Source: DATLGB01 sp037724045
GTDB lineage: Bacteria > Actinomycetota > Thermoleophilia > Solirubrobacterales > Solirubrobacteraceae
Length of the DNA stretch: 64,000 nt
Reading direction: 5' to 3'
NCBI GenBank assembly: GCA_037724045.1
Contig: JBBJOW010000002.1
Span: 55,600-119,599, forward strand
Shown: one piece after another, positions 9,801 to 16,095 of the stretch
Layout: each line of letters begins with the position of its first letter
How positions within the stretch are numbered: position 1 is the stretch's first letter
Made by a program: the position numbers and the translations under genes
Notes under the pieces: model-generated
The model's input: only the letters and a program-made list of their open reading frames with translations
Databases searched by the model: none
What the model was told of the DNA's origin: nothing

Positions 9801-10383
9801 CAGCGAGCTCGCCGCCGTGGAGCGCGACCGCACCGCCGCGGTCGAGCGAGCCGCGGGCCTGGAGGGGCAGCTCGAGGCGCTCGAGCGCGAGCTGGCACGT
9901 CTGCAGGATCGCTCCACCGACGCTCAGGCTCAGCCCGCGAGCCCCGAGCTGATGGCGATCCAGCGCCGCTCGGCGCAGCTCGAAACGGAGGCGCAGCTCT
10001 CCGACCAGCGCGTCGAGGAGCTCACGCAGCGCCTCACCGATGCGCAGCGGCAGACGGAGGCCGCGATCGAGCGCGCCCGCGAGGAGGCGGAGGCCCGCGA
10101 CCGGGCCGAAGCCGCCGCCTCGCCCGGCGACGGACGCCGCCGGCGCCCCGAGACCACCAGCGAGGCACCGGTCAACGGCGGTGGCGAGTCCCGCCACGGC
10201 GCGTTGGAGGCGCAGGTGGCCGCGCTCGCGGCCGAGGCCGAAGCCGCGCGCGGCGAGGCCGACGACCTCAGCCGCCAGCTCATCGACTCCCGCCGCGAGC
10301 TCGAGGTGGCCGCCGACCGGCTGCGCGACGAGGCGGAGGCGCGCATGCGCGCGGAGTCACGGGCGGCCAACGGAGGCGGTTGA
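6823..10383 (+). CDS. Giant Ala/Glu-rich coiled-coil protein
   Basis: A 1186-residue protein. Residues 1-110 look like a small beta-rich globular domain (TLLRISGTWIDAPGALLG..WLEIDGERF). A Pro/Ala linker follows to about 125, and then almost unbroken helix rich in Ala, Glu, Arg and Gln with heptad spacing to the end, i.e. a very long coiled coil. No signal peptide or TM is seen. A 172-residue segment (residues 216-387) is repeated exactly at 388-559. Long actinobacterial coiled coils often act as cytoskeletal or polar-growth scaffolds, but no family signature (DivIVA, SMC) is present, so the role is unknown. It starts 22 bases after the sugar transferase and is followed directly by a polysaccharide deacetylase, suggesting an envelope role. 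Confidence 0.8.
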   Translation: MTARFSLDRLQRVNASTTTTLLRISGTWIDAPGALLGPPWLEIDGERFDALPDPAATPVVADPAGHAWRGAFPVPADVAARAATIVLQAEGAAPTTLKQPPAPAGPAAPAPAAAQVPAQRAPADDEVRRAATDLIARLAAERSARRNAEADAAAQRAALVEAERDLADLRHALDRELAEREESEAGLRFVIQTAERARAETEAAMQASLADHEAASSEARAAAEAALAEREAAAAEALAAAETKLADHDAAAAEALAEREAAAAEALAAANAAFADERTALETRLLEREAAAAEALATAQAAFAQERADLEAQLAEGASSSAGALADAETGFAELRAGLERDLAAARAERVETAAALAAERASAERASAAQAQAEQALAEALEAQALSSEARAAAEAALAEREAAAAEALAAAETKLADHDAAAAEALAEREAAAAEALAAANAAFADERTALETRLLEREAAAAEALATAQAAFAQERADLEAQLAEGASSSAGALADAETGFAELRAGLERDLAAARAERVETAAALAAERASAERASAAQAQAEQALAEALEAQALARQTAAEDRVTADDLAGERERRRMLEQRLAAERETRQALEASVGEARTRVSEAERAADDARRAAAEVQDRVQAELERLERDDEALTVVFDAARAAEARAEAAEARAAQLAELEQTVTELTEAAEERDDELAVLQARATDLEAGVHDADTAREAAEARAAQLERAAEEQRASQQRTSEQLAVVREELESLRAAPPRVDNDALHEREAQIADLRARLDRADAEAAQAQAALDELRVQVDELGARAAEVEQLRKAVAAAQTDLERASTEATAAHAEADDARAVADDARAATEAARAEVDATKSTLDVAHSDIGAALAEAGAARTDAETALAEAAQAKADADAARAEAERVRAQASDAGADAETLKVALEAAERRTDEAEAKVAELASLEPALAELRASLDAEAAKEQRRAETTAALEQELDRMREEAAAAGDDDALRSELAAVERDRTAAVERAAGLEGQLEALERELARLQDRSTDAQAQPASPELMAIQRRSAQLETEAQLSDQRVEELTQRLTDAQRQTEAAIERAREEAEARDRAEAAASPGDGRRRRPETTSEAPVNGGGESRHGALEAQVAALAAEAEAARGEADDLSRQLIDSRRELEVAADRLRDEAEARMRAESRAANGGG
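7468..8499 (+). repeat. Exact 516-bp tandem duplication inside the coiled-coil gene
   Basis: Bases 7468-7983 and 7984-8499 appear identical over all 516 positions. This is 172 codons, so the duplication keeps the frame and the heptad phase close to intact (172 is 4 residues over a multiple of 7). The absence of even silent differences means a very recent event, or a collapsed or expanded assembly. Confidence 0.9.
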
Positions 10384-10390
10384 GGCACCC

Positions 10391-11119
10391 TTGCGCGACA
10401 CACTCGTCCTCTGCTACCACGCGCTCAGCCCGACCTGGTCGGCCGACCTCTCGGTCACGCCCGACGCCTTCGCGCAGCAGCTTCGGATCCTGCACAAGGC
10501 CGGCTACCACGGCGTCACCTTCACCGAAGCCGCCCAGAAGCGTACGCGGCAGCGCGAGGTCGCGGTCACCTTCGACGATGCGTTCCTCTCCGTCGTGACG
10601 CTCGCCAAGCCCGTGCTCGACGACCTCGGCTGGCCCGCCACCGTCTACGCCGTGACCGACTTTGCGGCGCAGGGACGCCCGGTGGCCTGGGACGGCGTGG
10701 ACCACTGGGCGCAGACGGCCGACGCCGAGGAGCTGCACAGCCTCGACTGGGACGCGCTGCGCGCCTTGCACGCCGACGGCTGGGAGATCGGCTCGCACAC
10801 CGTCACCCACCCGCGGCTCACCGCGACCGACGACGAGCGGCTCGCCTTCGAGCTGAGCGCTTCGAAGGCGGCGGTGGAGGCGGCACTCGGCGAGCCGTGC
10901 CCGAGCATCGCCTATCCCTACGGCGACGTCAACGCGCGCGTGGTGCAAGCCGTCGCGGCGGCCGGCTACGCCACGGGCGCCGCGCTGCCGGCGCGCTGGC
11001 ACGAGATCGGCGCGCTCGAGTGGCCGCGGGTCGGCGTCTACCACCCTGACAGCCTCATGCGCTTCCGGGTGAAGACCGCGCGCCTCGTTCGCAAGGCGCG
11101 CGGCGTCCTCGGCCGCTAG
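10391..11119 (+). CDS. Polysaccharide deacetylase (NodB-like, carbohydrate esterase 4)
   Basis: A 242-residue protein read from a TTG at 10391, preceded by GGAGGCGG about ten bases upstream; no ATG or GTG fits better. NodB motifs are visible: VTFDDAF (motif 1, the Asp pair with the metal-binding second Asp), EIGSHTVTHPRL (motif 2, the two metal-ligand His), and SIAYPYGDVN (motif 3). Such enzymes remove N-acetyl groups from peptidoglycan or exopolysaccharide amino sugars. No signal peptide is seen at the chosen start, so location is unclear. The gene starts 7 bases after the coiled-coil stop and is likely co-transcribed with it. Confidence 0.82.
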   Translation: MRDTLVLCYHALSPTWSADLSVTPDAFAQQLRILHKAGYHGVTFTEAAQKRTRQREVAVTFDDAFLSVVTLAKPVLDDLGWPATVYAVTDFAAQGRPVAWDGVDHWAQTADAEELHSLDWDALRALHADGWEIGSHTVTHPRLTATDDERLAFELSASKAAVEAALGEPCPSIAYPYGDVNARVVQAVAAAGYATGAALPARWHEIGALEWPRVGVYHPDSLMRFRVKTARLVRKARGVLGR

Positions 11120-11129
11120 CGGCGGCCCA

Positions 11130-11424
11130 TGAGCCCGCGCAGGGCCCGGCCGCCCGGGCGCGTGCCGGGGCCGCGGGACCACTGCGTGACTCGACGGTCT
11201 CCGAGAGCACGTCCTCACGCGGGAACCACTACACGGGCAACGCACCGGACTCGTGGAGGACCATCGTCCGGCGGCAGTCGACCACGGTCTCGCCCGCCAG
11301 CAGCGCCGGACCCGCCACGGCGCCGGCTCGAGGTAGAGCACGTGGTCGGGCAGCCGCGGGGCGAAGTTGAACCGGCCCGCCGCGCGCGCGCGGCGAGCGG
11401 ACCGGTTCCATGAGTGAGGGACAT
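11130..11424 (-). pseudogene. Decayed DUF427-family gene fragment
   Basis: Reading the minus strand from an ATG at 11424 gives MSLTHGTGPLA, then in another frame FNFAPRLPDHVLYLEPAPWRVR, and then after another shift LLAGETVVDCRRTMVLHESG and ALPV, followed by an in-frame TAG and WFPREDVLSETVE. This is the order of the DUF427 N-terminal repeat (MSLTxGxGP, GRFNF, VLYLEP, GETVVDSRR, LHETG, LPVYYFPREDV). The Tyr codon of PVYxFPRED has become TAG. At least two frameshifts plus the stop and the missing second half mark it as dead. It lies between the deacetylase and the pyrophosphatase genes. Confidence 0.65.
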
Positions 11425-11511
11425 GCGGCCGTCGTCCCTCGACTGAACCAAATGTTTCGCCCGTCCGGGACGCCGCAAGCGGCGCCCACTGGGCGATCCG
11501 GCTTCGCGCGC

Positions 11512-13563
11512 TTACGCCACCAATGGCAGGATGAGGATCGCGACGATGTTCGCGACCTTGATCATCGGGTTGATGGCCGGGCCTGCGGTGTCCTTGAACG
11601 GGTCTCCGACGGTGTCGCCGGTGATCGAGGCCTCGTGGGCCGGCGAGCCCTTGCCGCCGTGGGCGCCATCCTCGATGAGCTTCTTCGCGTTGTCCCAGGC
11701 GCCGCCGCCGGCGGTCATGAGCACGGCGAAGAACAGGCCGACGACGATGACGCCGATCAGCAGCCCGCCGAGCATCCGATAGGAGATGACGCCAACGATC
11801 ACGGTGAAGACGATCGGGATCAGCGAGGGGATGATCATCTGGCGCTGGGCCGTCTTGGTGACGATGTCGACGCACTGCCCGTACTCGGGCTTCTCGGTGC
11901 CGTCCATGATTCCCGGCTTCTCGCGGAACTGGCGCCGGACCTCCTCGACGACGGCGGAGCCTGCCTTACCGACGGCCTCCATCGAGAGCGCCGCGAACAG
12001 GCAGACCATGAGGCCGCCGAGGAGCAGCCCGATGAGCACATCGGAGTCGGCGAGGTCGAACCGGATGGTGTCCGCGGCCACACCGAGCTCGTCGGCGAGC
12101 TCGATCTTGAACGCCGCGAACAGCACCAGGGCGGCGAGCGCGGCGGAGCCGATCGCGTAGCCCTTGGTGACCGCCTTGGTCGTGTTGCCGACGGCGTCGA
12201 GCGGGTCCGTGACGTTGCGGACCTCCTCGGGCATCTCGGCCATCTCGGCGATGCCGCCGGCGTTGTCGGTGATCGGCCCGAAGGCGTCGAGGGCGACGAT
12301 CAGGCCGGTCAGCGAGAGCTGCGCCATGACGGCGATGCCGATGCCGTAGACGCCCGCCAGCTCGCTGGCGCCGGCGATGCCGAGCACGATGACGAGCGCG
12401 GGCAGGGCCGTGGCCTGCAGGCCCTGGGCCAGGCCCTGGATGATGTTCGTCGCGTGACCCGTCTCGGAGGCCTTGGCGGTCGACTTCACCGGCGAGAAGC
12501 GCGTCGAGGTGTAGTAGTCGGTGATCACGAACAGCGCGGCCGTGACGGCCAGGCCGATCAGGGCGCACAGGTAGATGTCGCCGACGGCGGGGTTGGTGCC
12601 GCCCGCGAGGTCGTCCATCATCCACTGGGTGATCGGGTAGAACGCCGCCGCGGCGAGGAGGCCCGCGACGATCATGCCCTGGTAGAGCGCGCGCTCGACG
12701 TTGCCGGTCGAGGTCTTGACCGCGAACGTCCCGATGATCGAGGCGATGATCGACACACCGCCGAGCACGAGCGGGAACAGGACCACGTTCTCCTGCTCGG
12801 GGAACGTCAGTACGCCGAGCAGCATGACGGCCACGGCGGTGACGGCGTACGTCTCGAAGAGGTCGGCGGCCATGCCGGCGCAGTCGCCCACGTTGTCGCC
12901 CACGTTGTCGGCGATCACGGCCGGGTTGCGCGGGTCGTCCTCCGGGATCCCAGCTTCGATCTTGCCGACGATGTCCGCGCCGACGTCGGCACCCTTGGTG
13001 AAGATGCCGCCGCCGAGACGGGCGAAGACGGAGATCAGCGAGCCGCCGAAACCGAGGCCGATGAGCGCGTCCACGGCTTCCTTGGAGTCGAGATCGGCGA
13101 TCCCGGTCAGGATCCCGTAGTAGCCGGCGACGCCGAGCAGCGCGAGGCCGACCACGAGCATGCCGGTGATCGCGCCGCCCCGGAAGGCCGCGTCCAGCGC
13201 CGGGCCGATACCGCCGCGGGCCGCTTCGGCGACGCGGGTGTTGGCACGCACCGACACGTTCATGCCGATGAAGCCGGCGGCAGCGGACGCAAGACCGCCG
13301 ATCGCGAAGCCGATGGCGACCTCGATGTTCTGCAGCGGGATGAGGACGACGAAGAGCACGACGCCGACGATGCCGATCGTCGTGTACTGGCGCTTCAGGT
13401 AGGCGGAGGCCCCCTCCTGAATGGCCAGGGAAAGGCCGCGCATCGTCTCGTTGCCGGGCGAGAGTGCCAGCAGGGAGCGCGTGGTCACCGCCCCGTAGAG
13501 CACCGCGGCGGCCGCGCAGACCAGCGCGACGAGCACACCGTGGTCGGACAGGAACTCGGTCAA
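11512..13563 (-). CDS. hppA: Membrane-bound proton-pumping pyrophosphatase, K+-independent type
   Basis: A 683-residue protein with about 16 TM segments that hydrolyses cytoplasmic PPi and pumps H+ across the membrane. The substrate-binding signature DVGADIVGKIE is at 193-203, followed by the acidic DNVGDNVGDCAG segment near 219-230. The residue that sets potassium dependence is Lys463 in GNTTKAVTKG (Ala in K+-dependent enzymes) with Thr466, so this belongs to the K+-independent class. The start is a TTG at 13563, preceded by GAAGGGGA; no in-frame ATG lies upstream before a stop. It stands alone and may conserve energy under starvation, fitting the hydrogen-oxidising genes elsewhere in the window. 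Confidence 0.95.
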   Translation of the reverse strand: MTEFLSDHGVLVALVCAAAAVLYGAVTTRSLLALSPGNETMRGLSLAIQEGASAYLKRQYTTIGIVGVVLFVVLIPLQNIEVAIGFAIGGLASAAAGFIGMNVSVRANTRVAEAARGGIGPALDAAFRGGAITGMLVVGLALLGVAGYYGILTGIADLDSKEAVDALIGLGFGGSLISVFARLGGGIFTKGADVGADIVGKIEAGIPEDDPRNPAVIADNVGDNVGDCAGMAADLFETYAVTAVAVMLLGVLTFPEQENVVLFPLVLGGVSIIASIIGTFAVKTSTGNVERALYQGMIVAGLLAAAAFYPITQWMMDDLAGGTNPAVGDIYLCALIGLAVTAALFVITDYYTSTRFSPVKSTAKASETGHATNIIQGLAQGLQATALPALVIVLGIAGASELAGVYGIGIAVMAQLSLTGLIVALDAFGPITDNAGGIAEMAEMPEEVRNVTDPLDAVGNTTKAVTKGYAIGSAALAALVLFAAFKIELADELGVAADTIRFDLADSDVLIGLLLGGLMVCLFAALSMEAVGKAGSAVVEEVRRQFREKPGIMDGTEKPEYGQCVDIVTKTAQRQMIIPSLIPIVFTVIVGVISYRMLGGLLIGVIVVGLFFAVLMTAGGGAWDNAKKLIEDGAHGGKGSPAHEASITGDTVGDPFKDTAGPAINPMIKVANIVAILILPLVA

Positions 13564-13692
13564 GGGATCCCCTTCTAAAGAATCAGTGGGCGCCGCAGAC
13601 GCTCAAGCGGCGCAGCAAACGGCAAAAAAGCGCGGCAGCATACAACCGCCGCGCGGAAGGGCGGCAGTGTAGTGCGCGGACCGGCGCGCTTA

Positions 13693-14091
13693 TCACTGAC
13701 CCGGAACCCAGAGCCGCCCGCTCGAGCCGGTCCCGCCCTGCGGCTTTGGCTCGCTGTCGCCGCTCGCAGGCGGCGCAGCCTGAGCGCCCGCGCTGCGCGC
13801 ATAGTGCATCTGCAGCTGGCTGAGGGCGTCGCGGAACGGGGCCAGCTTGTCCCCGTGGCGCGGCTCCACCACCGCCATCAGGGCGCGGGCGGCGTCGATC
13901 GCGATGCGCAGCTGCTCGTCGTCGGCAGTCACGCCCGCGTCGGGCGGCGCGCCGACGGCGCCCTTGCGCGCGCCGAGGTTGATCAGCGACACGATGGTCT
14001 GCAGGAGGACGTCGTCGACGTGGATGCGGTCGAGCTCGGCGTCGAGCTCGCGCATCTCCTCTTCGGTCAGCTCGGGCTGCTGGTCGCTCAT
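13693..14091 (-). CDS. Small conserved protein of unknown function at the end of the rex operon
   Basis: A 132-residue soluble protein. Residues 1-90 are predicted helical (TEEEMRELDAELDRIHVDDV, LLQTIVSLINLGARKG, IAIDAARALMAVVEP). The tail is Ala/Gly/Pro-rich and ends GRLWVPGQ. The first half vaguely resembles DUF1844-type proteins, but I would not assign it. Its ATG at 14091 overlaps the stop of the carboxylate-amine ligase gene (ATGA), so it is translationally coupled and the last gene of the operon. Confidence 0.65.
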   Translation of the reverse strand: MSDQQPELTEEEMRELDAELDRIHVDDVLLQTIVSLINLGARKGAVGAPPDAGVTADDEQLRIAIDAARALMAVVEPRHGDKLAPFRDALSQLQMHYARSAGAQAAPPASGDSEPKPQGGTGSSGRLWVPGQ

Positions 14092-15209
14092 CGGACCTCC
14101 TGGGGCGTTTGCATGGCGTTCGTTTCCTTGACGGTTTCCAAGAAGACCTCGTAGGGCGAGGCGCCCGCGTCGATGTGCCGGCGCTGGCGCTGGGCGCCGT
14201 TGAGCCCGCCGAGATCGGGGCTCACGCCGGCCCACGCGCTGAGGCGCTCGATCGCCTCAGCGGCCGGGTACTCGCTGCCGCCGGCGAGATCGAGCAGCTG
14301 CCCGTCGAGCCCGTAGCGGATCGCGCGCCACATGTTCTCCTCGATCAGCCGGGTGGGAAGGTCGGCGGGCGGCCGACCCTCGTCGACCTCGCGCAGGGCG
14401 GCCAGCACACAGCCGTGGATGAGGGTCACCAGGGCATCTGACTCCGCGGCCGAGGACTGCGCGTCGCAGATGCGGACCTCGACGGTGCCGAAGTCGTGGT
14501 GCGGGCGCACCGACCACCACAGCTGGGTGAACTCGACGATCGAGCCGGTCCGCACGAGCAGCTCGACGTACTCCGCCCACGCCGCCCACGAGCCGAACGC
14601 ATCGGGGATCCCGCAGCGCGGGAAGGACTTGGTGAAGATCTGCGTGCGCGCGGTGTGCAGGCCCGAGTCGCGCTGATCGACGAAGGGCGAGTTCGCCGAG
14701 ATGGCCAGCAGCACCGGCAGGACGGGTCGCAGCCGGTCGCACACCGCGATCGCGCGATCGCCGCCGCGCACGCCCACGTGGACGTGGACGGAGAAGGTGT
14801 TGTTGCGCCTGGCCACGTACTGCAGGCCCTCCCCCACGCGGCGGTAGTGCTCCGTGTCGATGAGCGCCTGCTCGCGGTAGTCCGACAGCGGGTGGGTCCC
14901 CGTGGCTCCGAGCCGGAGCCCATGCGTGCCGGCGAGCGCGACCAGCCGCCGCCGGCAGTCGGCCTGGCGCGCCAGCGCATCTGCGAGATCCTCACCCTTG
15001 CCCGAGCGGATCTCGATCTCCGAGGAGATCAGCTCGCCGGCCACCGAGGCCGCCAGCACGGGGTCCGCCTGCGCGGCGTCGCGCAGCTCGACGAACGCCG
15101 GGACGAGGTCGAGCGTCTCCGGATCGAGCAGCGCGAACTCCTCCTCGATGCCGACGGTGCCGTCGACCGCGGTCTCGAACGCCTCGAGGCCCGCCGCCAG
15201 GTCGATCAT
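14088..15209 (-). CDS. GCS2-family carboxylate-amine ligase (YbdK-type glutamate-cysteine ligase-like)
   Basis: A 373-residue ATP-dependent ligase of the GCS2 family, which joins an amine to a glutamate-type carboxylate; some members make gamma-glutamylcysteine. Signatures are GIEEEFALLDPETL near 20-33, SSEIEIRSG, NTFSVHVHVGVRGGDRA with metal-binding residues, and RPHHDFGTVEVRICDAQ. The ATG overlaps the rex stop by 4 bases, placing it under the same transcript as a redox sensor and a glutaredoxin-like protein. A role in low-molecular-weight thiol or gamma-glutamyl metabolism is a reasonable inference; the real substrate is unknown. Confidence 0.85.
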   Translation of the reverse strand: MIDLAAGLEAFETAVDGTVGIEEEFALLDPETLDLVPAFVELRDAAQADPVLAASVAGELISSEIEIRSGKGEDLADALARQADCRRRLVALAGTHGLRLGATGTHPLSDYREQALIDTEHYRRVGEGLQYVARRNNTFSVHVHVGVRGGDRAIAVCDRLRPVLPVLLAISANSPFVDQRDSGLHTARTQIFTKSFPRCGIPDAFGSWAAWAEYVELLVRTGSIVEFTQLWWSVRPHHDFGTVEVRICDAQSSAAESDALVTLIHGCVLAALREVDEGRPPADLPTRLIEENMWRAIRYGLDGQLLDLAGGSEYPAAEAIERLSAWAGVSPDLGGLNGAQRQRRHIDAGASPYEVFLETVKETNAMQTPQEVR

Positions 15210-15859
15210 GCGAGGTAGAAGTACAAGGCGTACAGGAGATCCACGGCGGGGCTGGAGGTGTGGACCGTCACGTCGGACGGCACCTGCAGCAGCGCCTCGG
15301 AGTAGTTGAAGATGATCTTGATGCCGGCGTCGGAGAGCTGGTCGGCGAGCGCCTGCGCGGCGGCGGTCGGCACGGCGAGGACCGCGACGACGATGTCCTC
15401 CTCCTCGACCGCGGCCTTGACCTCGCTGGTGGAGCGCACGATCGTGGTCCCGACGGACTCGCCGACCTTGGCGGGGTCGGCGTCGAAGATGGCGACGACG
15501 TTGAAGCCGTGGTCGGCGAAGATGTCCGACGAGGCGATCGCCAGGCCCAGGTGGCCGGCCCCGAACAGCGCGATGTTGTGCTGGCCGCTCGTGCGCAGGA
15601 TCTTGCGGATCTGCGAGACCAGCGAGTCGACGTTGTAGCCCACTCCGCGCTTGCCGAACTTCCCGAAACCCGACAGGTCGCGGCGGATCTGCGTCGAGTT
15701 GACATGGGTGTACTCCGACAGCTCCTGGGAGGAGATGGTCTCCTTGCCCATCTTGCGGGCCTGGGTGAGGACCTGCAGGTAGCGCGAGAGCCGCGCGGCG
15801 ACGCCGGGGGACAGCCGGTCGGCCGACGCGCCGTCGGCCATGAGGTCGCCGAGACTCAT
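15206..15859 (-). CDS. rex: Redox-sensing transcriptional repressor Rex
   Basis: A 217-residue protein. An N-terminal winged helix (about 17-80, SRYLQVLTQARKMGKE, STQIRRDLSGFGKFGKRGVG) is followed by an NAD(H)-binding Rossmann domain with GAGHLG at 100-105 and a C-terminal swapped helix (AVDLLYALYFYLA). Rex binds DNA when NADH is low and releases it when NADH/NAD+ rises, derepressing respiratory and fermentative genes. The start overlaps the glutaredoxin-like gene by ATGA. A second Met six residues in is possible. I found no convincing Rex operator near the hydrogenase operons, so regulation of them is only a possibility. Confidence 0.95.
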   Translation of the reverse strand: MSLGDLMADGASADRLSPGVAARLSRYLQVLTQARKMGKETISSQELSEYTHVNSTQIRRDLSGFGKFGKRGVGYNVDSLVSQIRKILRTSGQHNIALFGAGHLGLAIASSDIFADHGFNVVAIFDADPAKVGESVGTTIVRSTSEVKAAVEEEDIVVAVLAVPTAAAQALADQLSDAGIKIIFNYSEALLQVPSDVTVHTSSPAVDLLYALYFYLA

Positions 15860-16095
15860 CGCTCCCGGAGCTTACGCAGCAGGCCGGGCGCGTCCACGAA
15901 GAAGTCAGTCAGCTCCTCGCCCTCGAGGGCGATCACCGGGATCCGCTCCAGATATCGCCGGTGCAGCTCCGCGTCGGCCTCGATGTCGACCTCGCGCAGC
16001 TCGAAGGGTTCCGCGGCCTGCAGGCGCTCGAGCTCCGTGCGCGCCTCGTCGCAGAGGTGGCAGCCCCGGCGCCCGTAGAGCGTGACGATGCTCAC
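15856..16095 (-). CDS. Glutaredoxin-like/DUF836-type small thiol protein
   Basis: A 79-residue thioredoxin-fold protein. YGRRGCHLCDEA (about 8-19) holds the CxxC redox pair. cis-Pro is in RIPVIALEGEEL, as in NrdH/DUF836-type glutaredoxins. Its start overlaps the stop of the subtilase-like gene and its end overlaps rex, so it is co-translated with both. It is probably a cytoplasmic dithiol reductase or electron carrier. Confidence 0.85.
   Translation of the reverse strand: MSIVTLYGRRGCHLCDEARTELERLQAAEPFELREVDIEADAELHRRYLERIPVIALEGEELTDFFVDAPGLLRKLRER

Noticed and set aside
7369..10197. Long minus-strand open frame (942 codons) opposite the coiled-coil gene
   Set aside because: A GC-rich shadow of the repetitive Ala/Glu codons: Leu/Arg/Gly-rich, no motif, and it mirrors the 516-bp duplication. 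The plus-strand coiled coil explains the sequence.
11410..13578. Long plus-strand frame (722 codons) opposite the pyrophosphatase gene
   Set aside because: Asp/Gly/Arg/His-rich sequence with no domain; hppA on the other strand is unmistakable.
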